Shown here piece by piece: positions 34,484 to 44,050 of a stretch of DNA of 64,000 nt. The position numbers and the translations under genes are program-made. This DNA is from JACZYA01 sp965247455 (GTDB lineage Bacteria; Acidobacteriota; Terriglobia; Acidiferrales; 2-02-FULL-67-57): NCBI GenBank assembly GCA_965247455.1, contig CBDFHE010000018.1, forward strand, positions 496,001-560,000, read 5' to 3'. The stretch's first letter is position 1. The number at the start of each line of letters is the position of its first letter. Below the pieces are notes generated by a model. That model made no database searches and had not been told where the DNA came from. It worked only from the letters and a program-made list of their open reading frames with translations.

Positions 34484-35059
34484 TTAGGAGAACTCTCGCT
34501 CATAGGCCGCAATCGCCTCTTCCTGGGCGAGCAGGAACCCCAGTTCATCGGTGCCTCGCAGCATACAGTTACGGGCGAAGGCATCAATGGGAAAGCTCGT
34601 GCAGGTTTGATCGGGAAGTGTGATCGTGCAAGCTTCGAGATCGATGGTAACGATCGCTCCGGGATGGGCGGTCAACCGGCGGCAGGTTTCCGGGTTGATT
34701 ACGACTGGGACAAGGCCATTTTTGAGCGCGTTGTTCCGGAAGATGTCAGCAATCGAGGTGCTGACCACAGCACGGAAGCCATGGTCTAGCAAAGCCCAAG
34801 GGGCGTGTTCGCGCGAAGAGCCACAGCCGAAATTGTCACCGGCCACCAATACCTGCGCGCCCGCGGACTCGGGCTGGTTCAGGACGAAGTCGGAGCGCGG
34901 GGCCCCATCCCGATCATAGCGCCAATCGGCGAAGAGCCATTGACCGAGGCCGCTCTTCTTTGTGACCTTCAGAAAACGTGCGGGGATAATCTGGTCGGTA
35001 TCAATGTTATCAATCGGCAGCACAACACAGCGCGAGGTGATGATTCGAATCGGTTCCAT
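34484..35059 (-). CDS. leuD: 3-isopropylmalate dehydratase small subunit
   Basis: This 191-residue swivelling domain has NIDTDQIIPARFL, GDNFGCGSSREHAPWAL and DIFRNNALKNGLVPV, the LeuD signatures. Together with LeuC it isomerises isopropylmalate and, in the citramalate pathway, citramalate. It starts at ATG 35059, 2 bp after the leuC stop, and is last in the ilv-leu operon. Confidence 0.95.
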   Translation of the reverse strand: MEPIRIITSRCVVLPIDNIDTDQIIPARFLKVTKKSGLGQWLFADWRYDRDGAPRSDFVLNQPESAGAQVLVAGDNFGCGSSREHAPWALLDHGFRAVVSTSIADIFRNNALKNGLVPVVINPETCRRLTAHPGAIVTIDLEACTITLPDQTCTSFPIDAFARNCMLRGTDELGFLLAQEEAIAAYEREFS

Positions 35060-35061
35060 GG

Positions 35062-36465
35062 CTACTTCAGAAGTTCGCGAACATCCGTGATCCGCCCCGT
35101 AATCGCAGCCGCGGCTGCCGTAAGCGGGCTGGCAAGGAAAGTTCGGCTGCCGACGCCCTGCCGCCCCTCGAAATTGCGGTTGCTGGTGCTGACGGCGTAC
35201 TGGCCGGGCTGCACTTGGTCGCCGTTCATGGCAATGCACATCGAGCAACCGGACTCACGCCACTCGGCGCCTGCCTCGCGGAAGACACGGTCGAGTCCTT
35301 CCGCCTCGGCTTGCTTCTTGACCTGCTGCGAGCCGGGAACGACCAACACTCGCACTCCCTGCGCCACTTTCTGTCCCCTGAGGAGGCTCGCGGCCGAGCG
35401 GAGGTCAGAGAGACGCGAGTTTGTGCAGCTTCCGATGAAGACCACGTTAATCGGATGGCCAAGGAGTCGCTGGCCACACCGTAGGCCCATATAGCGCAAC
35501 GATTTTTCTTGTGTGGATTGGTTGCTCGAATCAGGCACAACGCCACGGATGGGGATCACCATGCCGGGATTGGTGCCGTAGGTAATCATCGGTTCCAGGG
35601 AGGAGGCGTCGATCGTCACTTCGCGGTCGTAATCGGCGCCCTCGTCGCTTGGGAGCCTGCGCCAAGCTTTCAGGGCCCGTTCCCACGCGGGCCCCTGCGG
35701 TGCCTCCGGCCGGCCAGCCAGGTAGTCAAAGGTCGTATCATCCGGCGCAATCATGCCTGTGCGCGCTCCCGCCTCAATCGACATGTTACAGACGGTCATG
35801 CGCTCCTCCATGGAAAGCGCGCGGATAGCCGGGCCGGTGTATTCGATCACATGGCCTGTTCCTCCGCCGATTCCAATCCGGGCGATGATGGCCAGGATGA
35901 GATCCTTGGCGGTGACGCGGTGTGGAAGCCGCCCGTCCACCCGGATGGCAAAGGTCTTGGGCTTGCGCTGGAGCAGGCACTGGGTGGCGAGAACGTGCGC
36001 GACCTCGGTGGTGCCGATGCCAAACGCCAGCGCACCGAAAGCGCCGTGTGTGCTGGTGTGGCTGTCGCCGCAGACGATGGTTCTGCCAGGCTGAGTGAAG
36101 CCCAGTTCCGGGCCGATCACATGAACAATTCCTTGCCGATCGCTGCCCAGCGCGAAGAGGCGAATGCCGAACTCCTTGCAATTGGTTTCCAGTTGCCGGA
36201 TTTGTGTCGCCGCCTGCGTATCCACAATCGAGAGGCGCCCGTCCAGGCCGCGCGGTGTGGTCGGTGTGGAGTGGTCCATCGTGGCTATGGTGCGCTCGGG
36301 ACGTCGCACCCGAAGCTTCCGCTCCCGCAGCAAGCTGAACGCCTGCGGCGACGTCACCTCATGGATCAGATGAAGGTCGATATAGAAAACCGCGGGCGTA
36401 TCCGCCCTTTCGGGCCGGACAAGGTGCGCATCCCAGACCTTCTTGAACAAAGTACGGCGGATCAC
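35062..36465 (-). CDS. leuC: 3-isopropylmalate dehydratase large subunit
   Basis: This 467-residue aconitase-family protein has the cluster ligands in FIGSCTNSRLSDL and GCSMCIAMN, plus VCGDSHTSTHGAFGALAFGIGT. Length matches bacterial LeuC. It also serves the citramalate pathway if CimA upstream is active. It sits between ilvE (12 bp) and leuD (2 bp). Confidence 0.96.
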   Translation of the reverse strand: MIRRTLFKKVWDAHLVRPERADTPAVFYIDLHLIHEVTSPQAFSLLRERKLRVRRPERTIATMDHSTPTTPRGLDGRLSIVDTQAATQIRQLETNCKEFGIRLFALGSDRQGIVHVIGPELGFTQPGRTIVCGDSHTSTHGAFGALAFGIGTTEVAHVLATQCLLQRKPKTFAIRVDGRLPHRVTAKDLILAIIARIGIGGGTGHVIEYTGPAIRALSMEERMTVCNMSIEAGARTGMIAPDDTTFDYLAGRPEAPQGPAWERALKAWRRLPSDEGADYDREVTIDASSLEPMITYGTNPGMVIPIRGVVPDSSNQSTQEKSLRYMGLRCGQRLLGHPINVVFIGSCTNSRLSDLRSAASLLRGQKVAQGVRVLVVPGSQQVKKQAEAEGLDRVFREAGAEWRESGCSMCIAMNGDQVQPGQYAVSTSNRNFEGRQGVGSRTFLASPLTAAAAAITGRITDVRELLK

Positions 36466-36477
36466 ACTACCTCCCTC

Positions 36478-37422
36478 CTACACCGAAGCAGCCGTCACTT
36501 CGACCAGTTCGAGCCAGCCCCAGCGGTCTTCTGTCTCGTCGTTGAACAGTCCGAAGAACGCTTTCTGCAAGGCGGTGGTGACCGGGCCACGGCCTCCAGC
36601 GCCGACCGTGAGTCCATCCACCGAGCGCACGGCTGAGATTTCTGCAGCGGTGCCGGTGAAGAATACCTCGTCTGCCACGTAGAGCATCTCCCGCGGCAGT
36701 GCCTGCTCGCGCATTTCATAGCCCAAGTGGCGCGCCAGCGTGAGCACGCTATCCCGGGTGATGCCCGGCAGAACGGATGCCGTGAGTGGTGGAGTATAAA
36801 TGATGCGATCGCGGACTAGAAACAGGTTTTCGCCCGCCCCCTCGCTGATGTTGCCTTGACTGTCGAGGCCAATCCCTTCCACATAGCCGTGGCGTTTCGC
36901 CTCCATACCAATCAGTTGCGAGGAGAGGTAGTTGCCACCGGCCTTGGCGAGCGAGGGCATCGTGTTCGGCGCGAGCCTCGTCCAGGAAGATACGCAGACA
37001 TCGATCCCTTGCTCCAACGCCTCCTGACCCAAGTAGGCTCCCCACTCGACTGCCGCCACCGCCACTTCAATCGGGCAGTCATCACCCGGTACCACCGTCA
37101 AGCTGCCAAAACCGCGATAGACAATCGGGCGGATGTAGGCGCTGCGTAGCGAGTTGGCACGCACCACCTCGCGGCACACCCCGGTGAGCTGCTCGGGCGT
37201 GTAGGGGATCTCCATGCGATAGATGCGTGCCGATTCATACAGACGACGGAGGTGCGATGCCAACCGGAAGACCGCAGTGCCGCGCGGTGTCGCGTAGGCC
37301 CGGACCCCTTCAAACACGGATGAACCGTAGTGGAGTCCATGGGTGAGCACGTGGACGGTGGCCTTCTCCCACCGAACCAACTCCCCGTTGTGCCAGATCA
37401 AACTGGCGGGTCTGATGGGCAT
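36478..37422 (-). CDS. ilvE: Branched-chain amino acid aminotransferase
   Basis: This 314-residue fold-IV PLP enzyme has THGLHYGSSVFEGVRAY, the Lys-bearing segment AKAGGNYLSSQLIGMEAKRHGY, and EGAGENLFLVRD. It transaminates the keto acids of Ile, Val and Leu. The start follows GGAGGAGAG. It is 16 bp downstream of the second cimA fragment. Confidence 0.95.
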   Translation of the reverse strand: MPIRPASLIWHNGELVRWEKATVHVLTHGLHYGSSVFEGVRAYATPRGTAVFRLASHLRRLYESARIYRMEIPYTPEQLTGVCREVVRANSLRSAYIRPIVYRGFGSLTVVPGDDCPIEVAVAAVEWGAYLGQEALEQGIDVCVSSWTRLAPNTMPSLAKAGGNYLSSQLIGMEAKRHGYVEGIGLDSQGNISEGAGENLFLVRDRIIYTPPLTASVLPGITRDSVLTLARHLGYEMREQALPREMLYVADEVFFTGTAAEISAVRSVDGLTVGAGGRGPVTTALQKAFFGLFNDETEDRWGWLELVEVTAASV

Positions 37423-37438
37423 CCTCTCCTCCTGTGTG

Positions 37439-39021
37439 TCACGTTTTTACGGTGCGTTGCTCTGCCAAGCCTATGCGCAACAGGGGAAGCTCCAGGCTGT
37501 CCAAGAGAGCTTGGCAGCTCGCTTCGATGATGTTCTCAGAGCAACCAACCGTACTCCAACGCTCCGTCCCGCAGGCTGCTTCGATCAGCACGCGGGTGGT
37601 CGCGCCCGTGGCCTGTTCCGGATCGAGGATGCGCACTTTGTAGTCGGCCAAGCGCACTCCTGCCAGGTCGGGATAGCGGGGCACGAGCGCCTTGCGCAGG
37701 GCGCGGTCGAGGGCGTGGACGGGGCCGTTGCCCTCGGGGCGGCGGTGTGGATGACCTGGTCGTCCACACGAAGCTTGACGGTGGCCTCGCAACGCATTTT
37801 GTCGTCGCCCCGGCGTGTCGCTACCATCGTGACGTCGAGTAACTCGAAGGGCGAGGCATAGCCCGGTTCACTGCGCCGGACCAGGAGTTCAAAGGAACCC
37901 TCAGCGGCTTCAAACTGAAAGCCCCGGTTCTCCAACTCCTTGATCTGTACTAGGACGGCCCGTTCATTTCCTTTTATCTGCAATCCCAGCTCCGATGCGC
38001 GGACGCGGATGTTTCCACGACCGGAAAGCTCCGACACCACGATGTGCCGACGGTTACCCACACGCTCCGGCGGGATGTGTTCGTAGCTGGCGGTGACTTT
38101 TTCGACCGCGGCCACGTGGATGCCACCCTTGTGGGCGAAGGCGGAGTGGCCGACATAGGGTGCACACGGGTTCGGACTCATGTTCGCGATTTCGCCGATG
38201 GTACGCGAAAGCTCCGTCAGTTGTTCGAGGTTCTCCTCGGGAAGGCAGCGCCGATCCATCTTGAGTTGGAGAGCGGGAATAATCGAAACGAGATTAGCGT
38301 TGCCACAGCGCTCACCATAACCGTTGATGGTGCCCTGGACCTGCGTACAGCCCTCTTCAACCGCCGCCAGGGCGTTGGCCACCGCCAGTTCGCCGTCGTT
38401 GTGCGTGTGGATGCCGAGCCGCACTGGAATTTTTTTCCGGACGGTGGTTACAACCTGGCGAATCCAACCCGGCAAGCTGCCTCCGTTCGTGTCACAGAGG
38501 ACCACCCAGTCAGCGCCTGCCTCGGCGGCGGCACGGACGGTTCGGATCGCGTATCGAGGATCGGCGCGGTACCCATCGAAGAAATGCTCGGCGTCATAGA
38601 TCACCTCCTTGCCGCGTTGTTTCATCCAGCGGACGCTGTCGGCGATCATGGCCAGATTTTCCTCGAGCGTGGTTTCCAGCACGTGAGTCACGTGGAGGGT
38701 CCACGACTTGCCCACCAGGGCCACGGCAGGCGTTTCGGCTTTCACCAGAGTCTGAAGATTGGCGTCGTGGTCGCATTGGAGCCCCGCCCTGCGGGTGCTG
38801 CTGAAGGCCACGATAGTGGCCTGCCGCAGACCCAGCGCGCGAATCCGGCGGAAAAACTCGGCGTCTTTGGGGTTGGAGCCCGGCCACCCACCTTCGATGT
38901 AGGGAAACCCAAATTCATCCAGCAGGCGGGCGATTTTCAACTTGTCATTGAGGGAGAGGCTCACCCCCTCGCTCTGGGTGCCATCACGCAGCGTGGTGTC
39001 GTAGGGGTAGATCGTGATCAT
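37439..39021 (-). pseudogene. cimA: Citramalate synthase with a C-terminal frameshift
   Basis: The N-terminal 400 or so residues carry YDTTLRDGTQSEGVSLSL, GIHTHNDGELAVANALAAVEEG and GHSAFAHKGGIHVAAV, diagnostic of CimA, which condenses pyruvate with acetyl-CoA to begin Ile synthesis. After DDQVIHTA the frame runs into junk and stops at 37585. The expected continuation (GNGPVHALDRALRKALVPRY, then TVGCSENIIEASCQALLDS) is present in another frame down to 37439. The break lies at the G-run 37736-37739. It is either a sequencing error or a recent lesion in the regulatory LeuA-dimer domain; the catalytic barrel is intact. Confidence 0.88.
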
Positions 39022-39293
39022 TTCATTTTCCTTTGGTTCGGCAGGCTGAGTGAGTCGCTCTCTCTGCCTGTTATCTCCACTCGTTCCACCTCGTACAGCT
39101 TGGCGATTTGCCGGACGAGAACTTCACCCGAGCGATCACTCTGGATTGTGAGCGTGACGTCGATCCCCCTGCTCCCCTCCGAGGGCTGGGCCAAGATTTT
39201 TTCGATCTCATATCCCCGGCGTCCCACCAGTCCAAGCACGCGCTCGATTGAGCGCTCGGCTTTTTTCACCCTCAGGTGCAGCTGGAAACTCAT
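39018..39293 (-). CDS. ilvM: Acetolactate synthase small subunit, IlvM-type ACT protein
   Basis: A 91-residue single ACT domain (FQLHLRVKKAERSIERVLGL, GIDVTLTIQSDRSGEVLVRQI, LYEVERVEITG) resembling short IlvM-type regulatory subunits rather than the 160-residue IlvH/IlvN. The start (39293) overlaps the ilvB stop and its end overlaps the cimA start by 4 bp, so it is coupled to both. Confidence 0.82.
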   Translation of the reverse strand: MSFQLHLRVKKAERSIERVLGLVGRRGYEIEKILAQPSEGSRGIDVTLTIQSDRSGEVLVRQIAKLYEVERVEITGRESDSLSLPNQRKMK

Positions 39294-40945
39294 TTGTGGA
39301 CCCTTTCCAGCATCTCCGAGTTGGACGCGCCTGGTGTCACCAGCGGCCAGACGTTGGCCTCCTGGTCGATACACACATGCAGCAGCATCGGCCCGTCCGC
39401 GCTGAGCAGCCGGTCAATCGCTGACTCCACTTCGTGTTGGTACTCCACGCGGAATGCTGGGATGCCAAATGATTCCGCCACCCGGGCAAAATCGGGATTG
39501 TCGGAGAGATCGACTTCGCTGTAGCGTCCGGTGAAGAAAAGCTCCTGCCACTGACGCACTAGGCCGAATGCCTGGTTGTCGAACAACACGATTTTGATCG
39601 GCAGGTCGTAGCGCTTGATCGTGGCCAGTTCCTGCAGGTTCATCATGATGGAGCCGTCGCCGGTGACGTTGATGACGAGCGCGCCGGGACGCCCAAACTG
39701 CGCGCCCATCGCCGCCGGCAGCCCATAGCCCATCGTGCCCAGGCCGCCGCTGGTCAGATGCTGCTCCGGCCGTTGGAAGTGGCAGTGCTGCGCCACCCAC
39801 ATCTGGTGCTGGCCCACATCGCAGGCGATGATTGTCTCCTCCGCGCCCAGCGCTTCCGATAGCTGCTTCAGGAACCGCGGGGCATAGATGAGTTTCGTGG
39901 GTGCGTCGTAGCTCCAGGCGTGCTTCGCTTTGTTGGTGAGGCACTCCCTCTGCCAATCGCCAATCTCGACCGGAAACGAGAGCGCCCGCAGCGCTGACTG
40001 CAGGTTCCCTACCACACTCGCATCCGGCCGCCGAAGCTTGCCCACTTCGGCTGGATCCACATCCAGGTGGATGACCCTGGCGTGGGGCGCAAACGTGGAG
40101 AGCTTGCCGGTGGCGCGGTCGTCGAACCGAGCCCCAATCGAGAGCAGCAGGTCACAGCCCTGCACGGCGAGGTTGGCTGCCCGGAACCCGTGCATCCCTA
40201 TCATCCCTAGGAAGAGTTCGTGGTCGGTCGGCAGTGAGCCCAGCCCCTTCAGGGTGGCGACCACGGGAATGCGTGTCACCTCGACGAAACGACGGAACTC
40301 ATCGACAGCACGGCCCATCCCGATGCCGCCGCCCGCGTAGATGACGGGTTGCCGGCTGCGGCGCAGGAGCTCCACTGCGGAGCGGAGCGACTCGGGGGAA
40401 GGCGGCGGTGGTTCCTCCCGAACACCGTTCTGCTCGGACAGGTAATCCCCTTCCGCGTTCATCATGTCTTTGGGGAGGTCGAGTAGGACCGGTCCGGGGC
40501 GCCCGGAGCGTGCGACTCGGAAGGCTTCCTGCACCATCCACGGCAGGTCATCGGGACGCTTCACCAGGAAATTGTGCTTCACGATCGGCAATGTGATTCC
40601 GAAAATGTCGGTCTCCTGAAAAGCGTCGGTGCCCATGAGCGAGGTCGGCACCTGCCCGGTGATGGCGACAACCGGCACCGAGTCCATGAAGGCGTTGGCG
40701 ATGCCGGTGACCAGGTTGGTGGCTCCGGGGCCGGAGGTGGCCATGCAGACGCCCACTTTGCCCGCCGCCCGCGCGTAGCCGTCCGCCGCCAGCACGGCTG
40801 CCTGCTCGTGGCGGACCAGCACGTGCCGGATGTTCGAGTCCAGCAGCGCATCATAGACCGGCATGATGGCGCCGCCGGGGAGGCCGAAGATGACCTCCAC
40901 CCCCTCGCGTTCCATCGCCTGGACGAAGAATTCTGCCCCTTTCAT
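39290..40945 (-). CDS. ilvB: Acetolactate synthase large subunit
   Basis: A 551-residue ThDP enzyme with EVIFGLPGGAIMPVYDAL (catalytic Glu in RHEQAAVLAADGYARA), GPGATNLVTGIANAFMDSVP, the FAD-region PGPVLLDLPKDM, and the ThDP motif VTGDGSIMMNLQELATIKRYDLPIKIVLFDNQAFG. It catalyses the first common step in Val/Leu and Ile synthesis. I chose ATG 40945, after GGGGAGG, overlapping the ilvC stop (ATGA). Confidence 0.95.
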   Translation of the reverse strand: MKGAEFFVQAMEREGVEVIFGLPGGAIMPVYDALLDSNIRHVLVRHEQAAVLAADGYARAAGKVGVCMATSGPGATNLVTGIANAFMDSVPVVAITGQVPTSLMGTDAFQETDIFGITLPIVKHNFLVKRPDDLPWMVQEAFRVARSGRPGPVLLDLPKDMMNAEGDYLSEQNGVREEPPPPSPESLRSAVELLRRSRQPVIYAGGGIGMGRAVDEFRRFVEVTRIPVVATLKGLGSLPTDHELFLGMIGMHGFRAANLAVQGCDLLLSIGARFDDRATGKLSTFAPHARVIHLDVDPAEVGKLRRPDASVVGNLQSALRALSFPVEIGDWQRECLTNKAKHAWSYDAPTKLIYAPRFLKQLSEALGAEETIIACDVGQHQMWVAQHCHFQRPEQHLTSGGLGTMGYGLPAAMGAQFGRPGALVINVTGDGSIMMNLQELATIKRYDLPIKIVLFDNQAFGLVRQWQELFFTGRYSEVDLSDNPDFARVAESFGIPAFRVEYQHEVESAIDRLLSADGPMLLHVCIDQEANVWPLVTPGASNSEMLERVHK

Positions 40946-41952
40946 GTCTTTGCCTCCCCGTTTGGTTTGAGCCATGACATTCGTGCTCGTAGCTCCTTGC
41001 CGATTTTCTCGATTGGGTGGTTGAGGTCGCGATTGAGAAGCCGGGTGTATTGTGAGCGGTCGCCCCCGCCCTCCTGAACCCACTCTTGCGCGAACGCCCC
41101 GGAGCGAACTTCCTGGAGAATCTTCTTCATGGTATCCCGCACACGGGCATCTATTACGCGGGGCCCGCGCGTGAGGTCACCGTACTTGGCGGTCTCGCTC
41201 ACGAACTGGTGCATGCGCGCAAAACCGCCCTCGTAAATCAGGTCCACGATCAACTTGAGTTCGTGCAGGCACTCAAAGTAAGCGACCTCCGGTTTGTAGC
41301 CGGCTTCCACCAGTGTTTCCCATCCAGCCGCGATCAGTTCGGTGACACCGCCGCAGAGCACGGCCTGCTCCCCGAAAAGATCGGTCTCGGTTTCTTCGGC
41401 AAAGCTGGTCTCGATCACGCCCGCGCGCGTCCCTCCCAGGCCGTGAGCGTAGGCGAGCACCCGCTCCAGGGCCTGGCCGGTGGCATCTTGGTGGACAGCC
41501 AGCAAGCAGGGAACTCCGCGGCCTTGCTCATACTGCTCTCGGAGGAGATTGCCGGGACTCTTCGGGGCGATCATCGTGACATCGACATCGGCGGAGGGAT
41601 GGATCTGTCCGTAGTGGATGTTGAAGCCGTGCGAGAAAAACAGCATCCCACCTTTCTTGAGGTTCGGGGCGACCGCCTCCCGAAACAGTGCTGGCTGGGC
41701 CATGTCAGGCACCAGGAGGGAAACTATGGTGGCTGATTTCACCGCCTGCGCAGGTTCCTCGGGCTTCCAGCCATCTTTCTCCGCTTGCGTCCAACTCTTG
41801 CCGTGGGGACGGAGTCCGACCACGACGTCGTAGCCGCTGTCGCGGAGGTTGAGCGCCTGCGCGCGTCCCTGGCTGCCGTAGCCCAAGACGGCGATGCGCT
41901 TGCCGGCCAGCGCCTGCGGATTGGCATCTCCTTCCCAGTATACTTTGTTCAT
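40942..41952 (-). CDS. ilvC: Ketol-acid reductoisomerase, class I
   Basis: The 336-residue protein has the Rossmann motif AVLGYGSQGRAQALNLRDSG, MIAPKSPGNLLREQYEQGRG, ETDLFGEQAVLCGGVTELI and ECLHELKLIVDLIYEGG with Mg ligands. Class I length is typical. AAGGAGGAAC decides the start at 41952. It follows ilvD by 10 bp. Confidence 0.97.
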   Translation of the reverse strand: MNKVYWEGDANPQALAGKRIAVLGYGSQGRAQALNLRDSGYDVVVGLRPHGKSWTQAEKDGWKPEEPAQAVKSATIVSLLVPDMAQPALFREAVAPNLKKGGMLFFSHGFNIHYGQIHPSADVDVTMIAPKSPGNLLREQYEQGRGVPCLLAVHQDATGQALERVLAYAHGLGGTRAGVIETSFAEETETDLFGEQAVLCGGVTELIAAGWETLVEAGYKPEVAYFECLHELKLIVDLIYEGGFARMHQFVSETAKYGDLTRGPRVIDARVRDTMKKILQEVRSGAFAQEWVQEGGGDRSQYTRLLNRDLNHPIEKIGKELRARMSWLKPNGEAKT

Positions 41953-41962
41953 AGGTTCCTCC

Positions 41963-43627
41963 TTACGCAGAAAAGTTTTTCCCACTGCTGGTTACCGCGC
42001 CTTGCGAAGCGGAAGAAACCAGCTGTGCGTACTTCGCCATCACTCCGCTGCGGTAGCGCGGCCTCGGAGGCTGCCAGCCTGCCCGCCGCTCCTCGAGGTT
42101 CGCCGCCACATCCAAGCGTCGCTGAGCGACATCGAAGGTGATCGGGTCACCGTCACGCACGAAGGCGATGGGGCCGCCGTTGGCCGCCTCTGGTGCCACG
42201 TGAGCCACCATGAGGCCGTGCGTCGCCCCGCTAAAGCGGCCGTCGGTCAGCAGCGCGACCGAATCGCCCAGTCCCTGACCCACCAGCGCACCCGTCACGG
42301 CCAGCATTTCGCGCATTCCGGGTCCACCCTTCGGCCCTTCGTAGCGGATGACCACGACATCGCCCGGCTTGATCGCGCGTTGCTGTACGGCCTCGAAAGC
42401 CGCTTCCTCGCAGTCAAAGACCCGAGCGGGGCCGGTGTGCTGCATGCGCTCGTGCCCCGCCAGTTTGACCACGCATCCCTCGGGCGCGAGCGAGCCGCGC
42501 AGGATTGCCAGCCCGCCGGTAGGTTTGAGCGGGTTTGTGAGTGGCCGCACTACTTGTTGGTTGGGCGTCTCGGTCGCCGCGCGTGCTTCCTCAAAGAGGG
42601 CGCGGCCGGTTACGGTCAACTCGTCGTGCAGGAGCCCGGCGTCGAGCAAGCGCTTAGCCACCAGCCGGGTGCCGCCGGCGCGATCCAAGTCGGGGGCGGT
42701 GAAGCGGCCACCGGGCTTGAGGTCAACCAGGAGCGGCGTGCGGGAGGCAACGGTGTCAAAGTCGTCCAGCGAAAGCGGGACGCCTGCTTCCTGCGCGATG
42801 GCCAACAGATGCAGCACCGCATTGGTAGAGCCCCCGGTGGTGGCCACCGCAGCGATGGCATTTTCGAGTGCCGGACGTGTGATGATGCGGCTGGGACAGA
42901 GATCGTTCCGCAGGATGTCGAGGACGAGTTGGCCGCAGCGGAATGCTGCCTCGTCCTTGCGCGCGTCCAAGGCCGGGATGTCGTTGGCGCCCATCGGCGA
43001 CATTCCGAGCATCGAGATCGCGGTTGACATGGTGTTGGCAGTGAATTGTCCGCCGCAGGCGCCCGCGCCGGGGCAGGCTTTGTTTTCCATCTCCCCCAAC
43101 TCTTTCGGGGTGATGCGTCCCGCCGCACAGGCTCCCACAGCTTCGAACACGTCCTGGATGGTTACGTCCCGACCTTGGAACTGGCCGGGCAGGATGGAGC
43201 CGCCGTAGAGCATGAGCGAAGGCAGATCGAGGCGTGCCAGCGCCATTACTGTTCCTGGGATAGTCTTGTCGCAGCCTGACAGGGCCACTACGGCATCGAA
43301 AAAATGGCCGCGCACGACCAACTCGATCGAATCGGCGATCACTTCGCGCGATACCAACGAAGCCTTCATTCCTTCCGTGCCCATGGAGATGCCATCAGAG
43401 ACCACAATGGTGTTGAACTCGATGGGCGTGCCGCCGGCGGCGCGAATCCCTTCCTTCACCTTCTCAGCCAGACGTCGCAGGTGGAAGTTGCATGGGGTCA
43501 CCTCGGCCCACGTGTTTATGACGGCTACAAACGGCCGTTCCAGATCGGCGTCGGTCAGACCAGTTGCCTTCAGCATCGCGCGGGCGGGCGCGCGGGAAAG
43601 CCCCTTCTTGATGGCATCACTACGCAT
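41963..43627 (-). CDS. ilvD: Dihydroxy-acid dehydratase
   Basis: This 554-residue Fe-S enzyme has GCDKTIPGTVMALARLDLP, PGAGACGGQFTANTMSTAI and TGGSTNAVLHLLAIA, all IlvD signatures. It is the first structural gene of the eight-gene ilv-leu operon. Upstream lie an attenuator and promoter. Confidence 0.97.
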   Translation of the reverse strand: MRSDAIKKGLSRAPARAMLKATGLTDADLERPFVAVINTWAEVTPCNFHLRRLAEKVKEGIRAAGGTPIEFNTIVVSDGISMGTEGMKASLVSREVIADSIELVVRGHFFDAVVALSGCDKTIPGTVMALARLDLPSLMLYGGSILPGQFQGRDVTIQDVFEAVGACAAGRITPKELGEMENKACPGAGACGGQFTANTMSTAISMLGMSPMGANDIPALDARKDEAAFRCGQLVLDILRNDLCPSRIITRPALENAIAAVATTGGSTNAVLHLLAIAQEAGVPLSLDDFDTVASRTPLLVDLKPGGRFTAPDLDRAGGTRLVAKRLLDAGLLHDELTVTGRALFEEARAATETPNQQVVRPLTNPLKPTGGLAILRGSLAPEGCVVKLAGHERMQHTGPARVFDCEEAAFEAVQQRAIKPGDVVVIRYEGPKGGPGMREMLAVTGALVGQGLGDSVALLTDGRFSGATHGLMVAHVAPEAANGGPIAFVRDGDPITFDVAQRRLDVAANLEERRAGWQPPRPRYRSGVMAKYAQLVSSASQGAVTSSGKNFSA

Positions 43628-43685
43628 CGCTACTCCTTTCTTCGATCTGGGACCAGCCGGTTGTCTTTACAACGTTGCTCCTTAT

Positions 43686-43723
43686 CCAAAAAAAAGCCCC
43701 GCAACCCTTTCGGGATGCGGGGC
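43686..43723 (-). terminator. ilv attenuator terminator
   Basis: On the minus strand, a 12-bp stem GCCCCGCATCCC / GGGTTGCGGGGC with GAAA tetraloop, followed by eight Ts. It lies between the leader peptide stop (43738) and ilvD. Confidence 0.9.
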
Positions 43724-43737
43724 CCATCTAAGGCTGT

Positions 43738-43944
43738 CTAAGTGGGGGGCCCGCACCCCGATGTAATCACGAGCACGCTAAGCACGAGGTTCAGGCTTAC
43801 CCCAAGGATGGTGGTTAGAATGGCGTTCCAGAAACCGTTCCGCGGCCAAACAGAACCGTGGGCGGGGGGAAACGGCCGGGCGAGTGGGCTCGATCCGGTC
43901 GCTGGTCGCTGGTCGTTGGTCGCGTTTGCTTGTCTTGTGCTCAT
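43738..43944 (-). CDS. ilv operon leader peptide, Ile/Leu/Val-rich
   Basis: The frame ends in a dense run of branched-chain codons (AILTTILGVSLNLVLSVLVI) followed by TSGCGPPT and a TAG 15 nt before the attenuator hairpin. That is exactly the architecture of ilv leader peptides. The first ATG (43944) lies 14 nt past the -10 box, giving 68 residues with an unremarkable N-terminal half. A shorter internal start is possible but none has a ribosome-binding site. Confidence 0.78.
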   Translation of the reverse strand: MSTRQANATNDQRPATGSSPLARPFPPAHGSVWPRNGFWNAILTTILGVSLNLVLSVLVITSGCGPPT

Positions 43945-43957
43945 TGCAAGAGGCGCT

Positions 43958-43985
43958 AGTATAGAGACTGCCAACCGCTTGTCAA
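43958..43985 (-). promoter_or_regulatory. ilv operon promoter
   Basis: On the minus strand TTGACA (43985-43980), 16-bp spacer, TATACT (43963-43958). It is the best sigma70 match in the window. Confidence 0.8.
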
Positions 43986-44050
43986 GGTTGCTCTTTCTTC
44001 CGGATTTAATTTTCTTGTTCGATTTGATAAGCCGCACCGCGATCTGCTCA

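Noticed and set aside
35509..36636. 375-codon plus-strand frame opposite leuC
   Set aside because: Antisense shadow; leuC on the other strand has all aconitase-family motifs.
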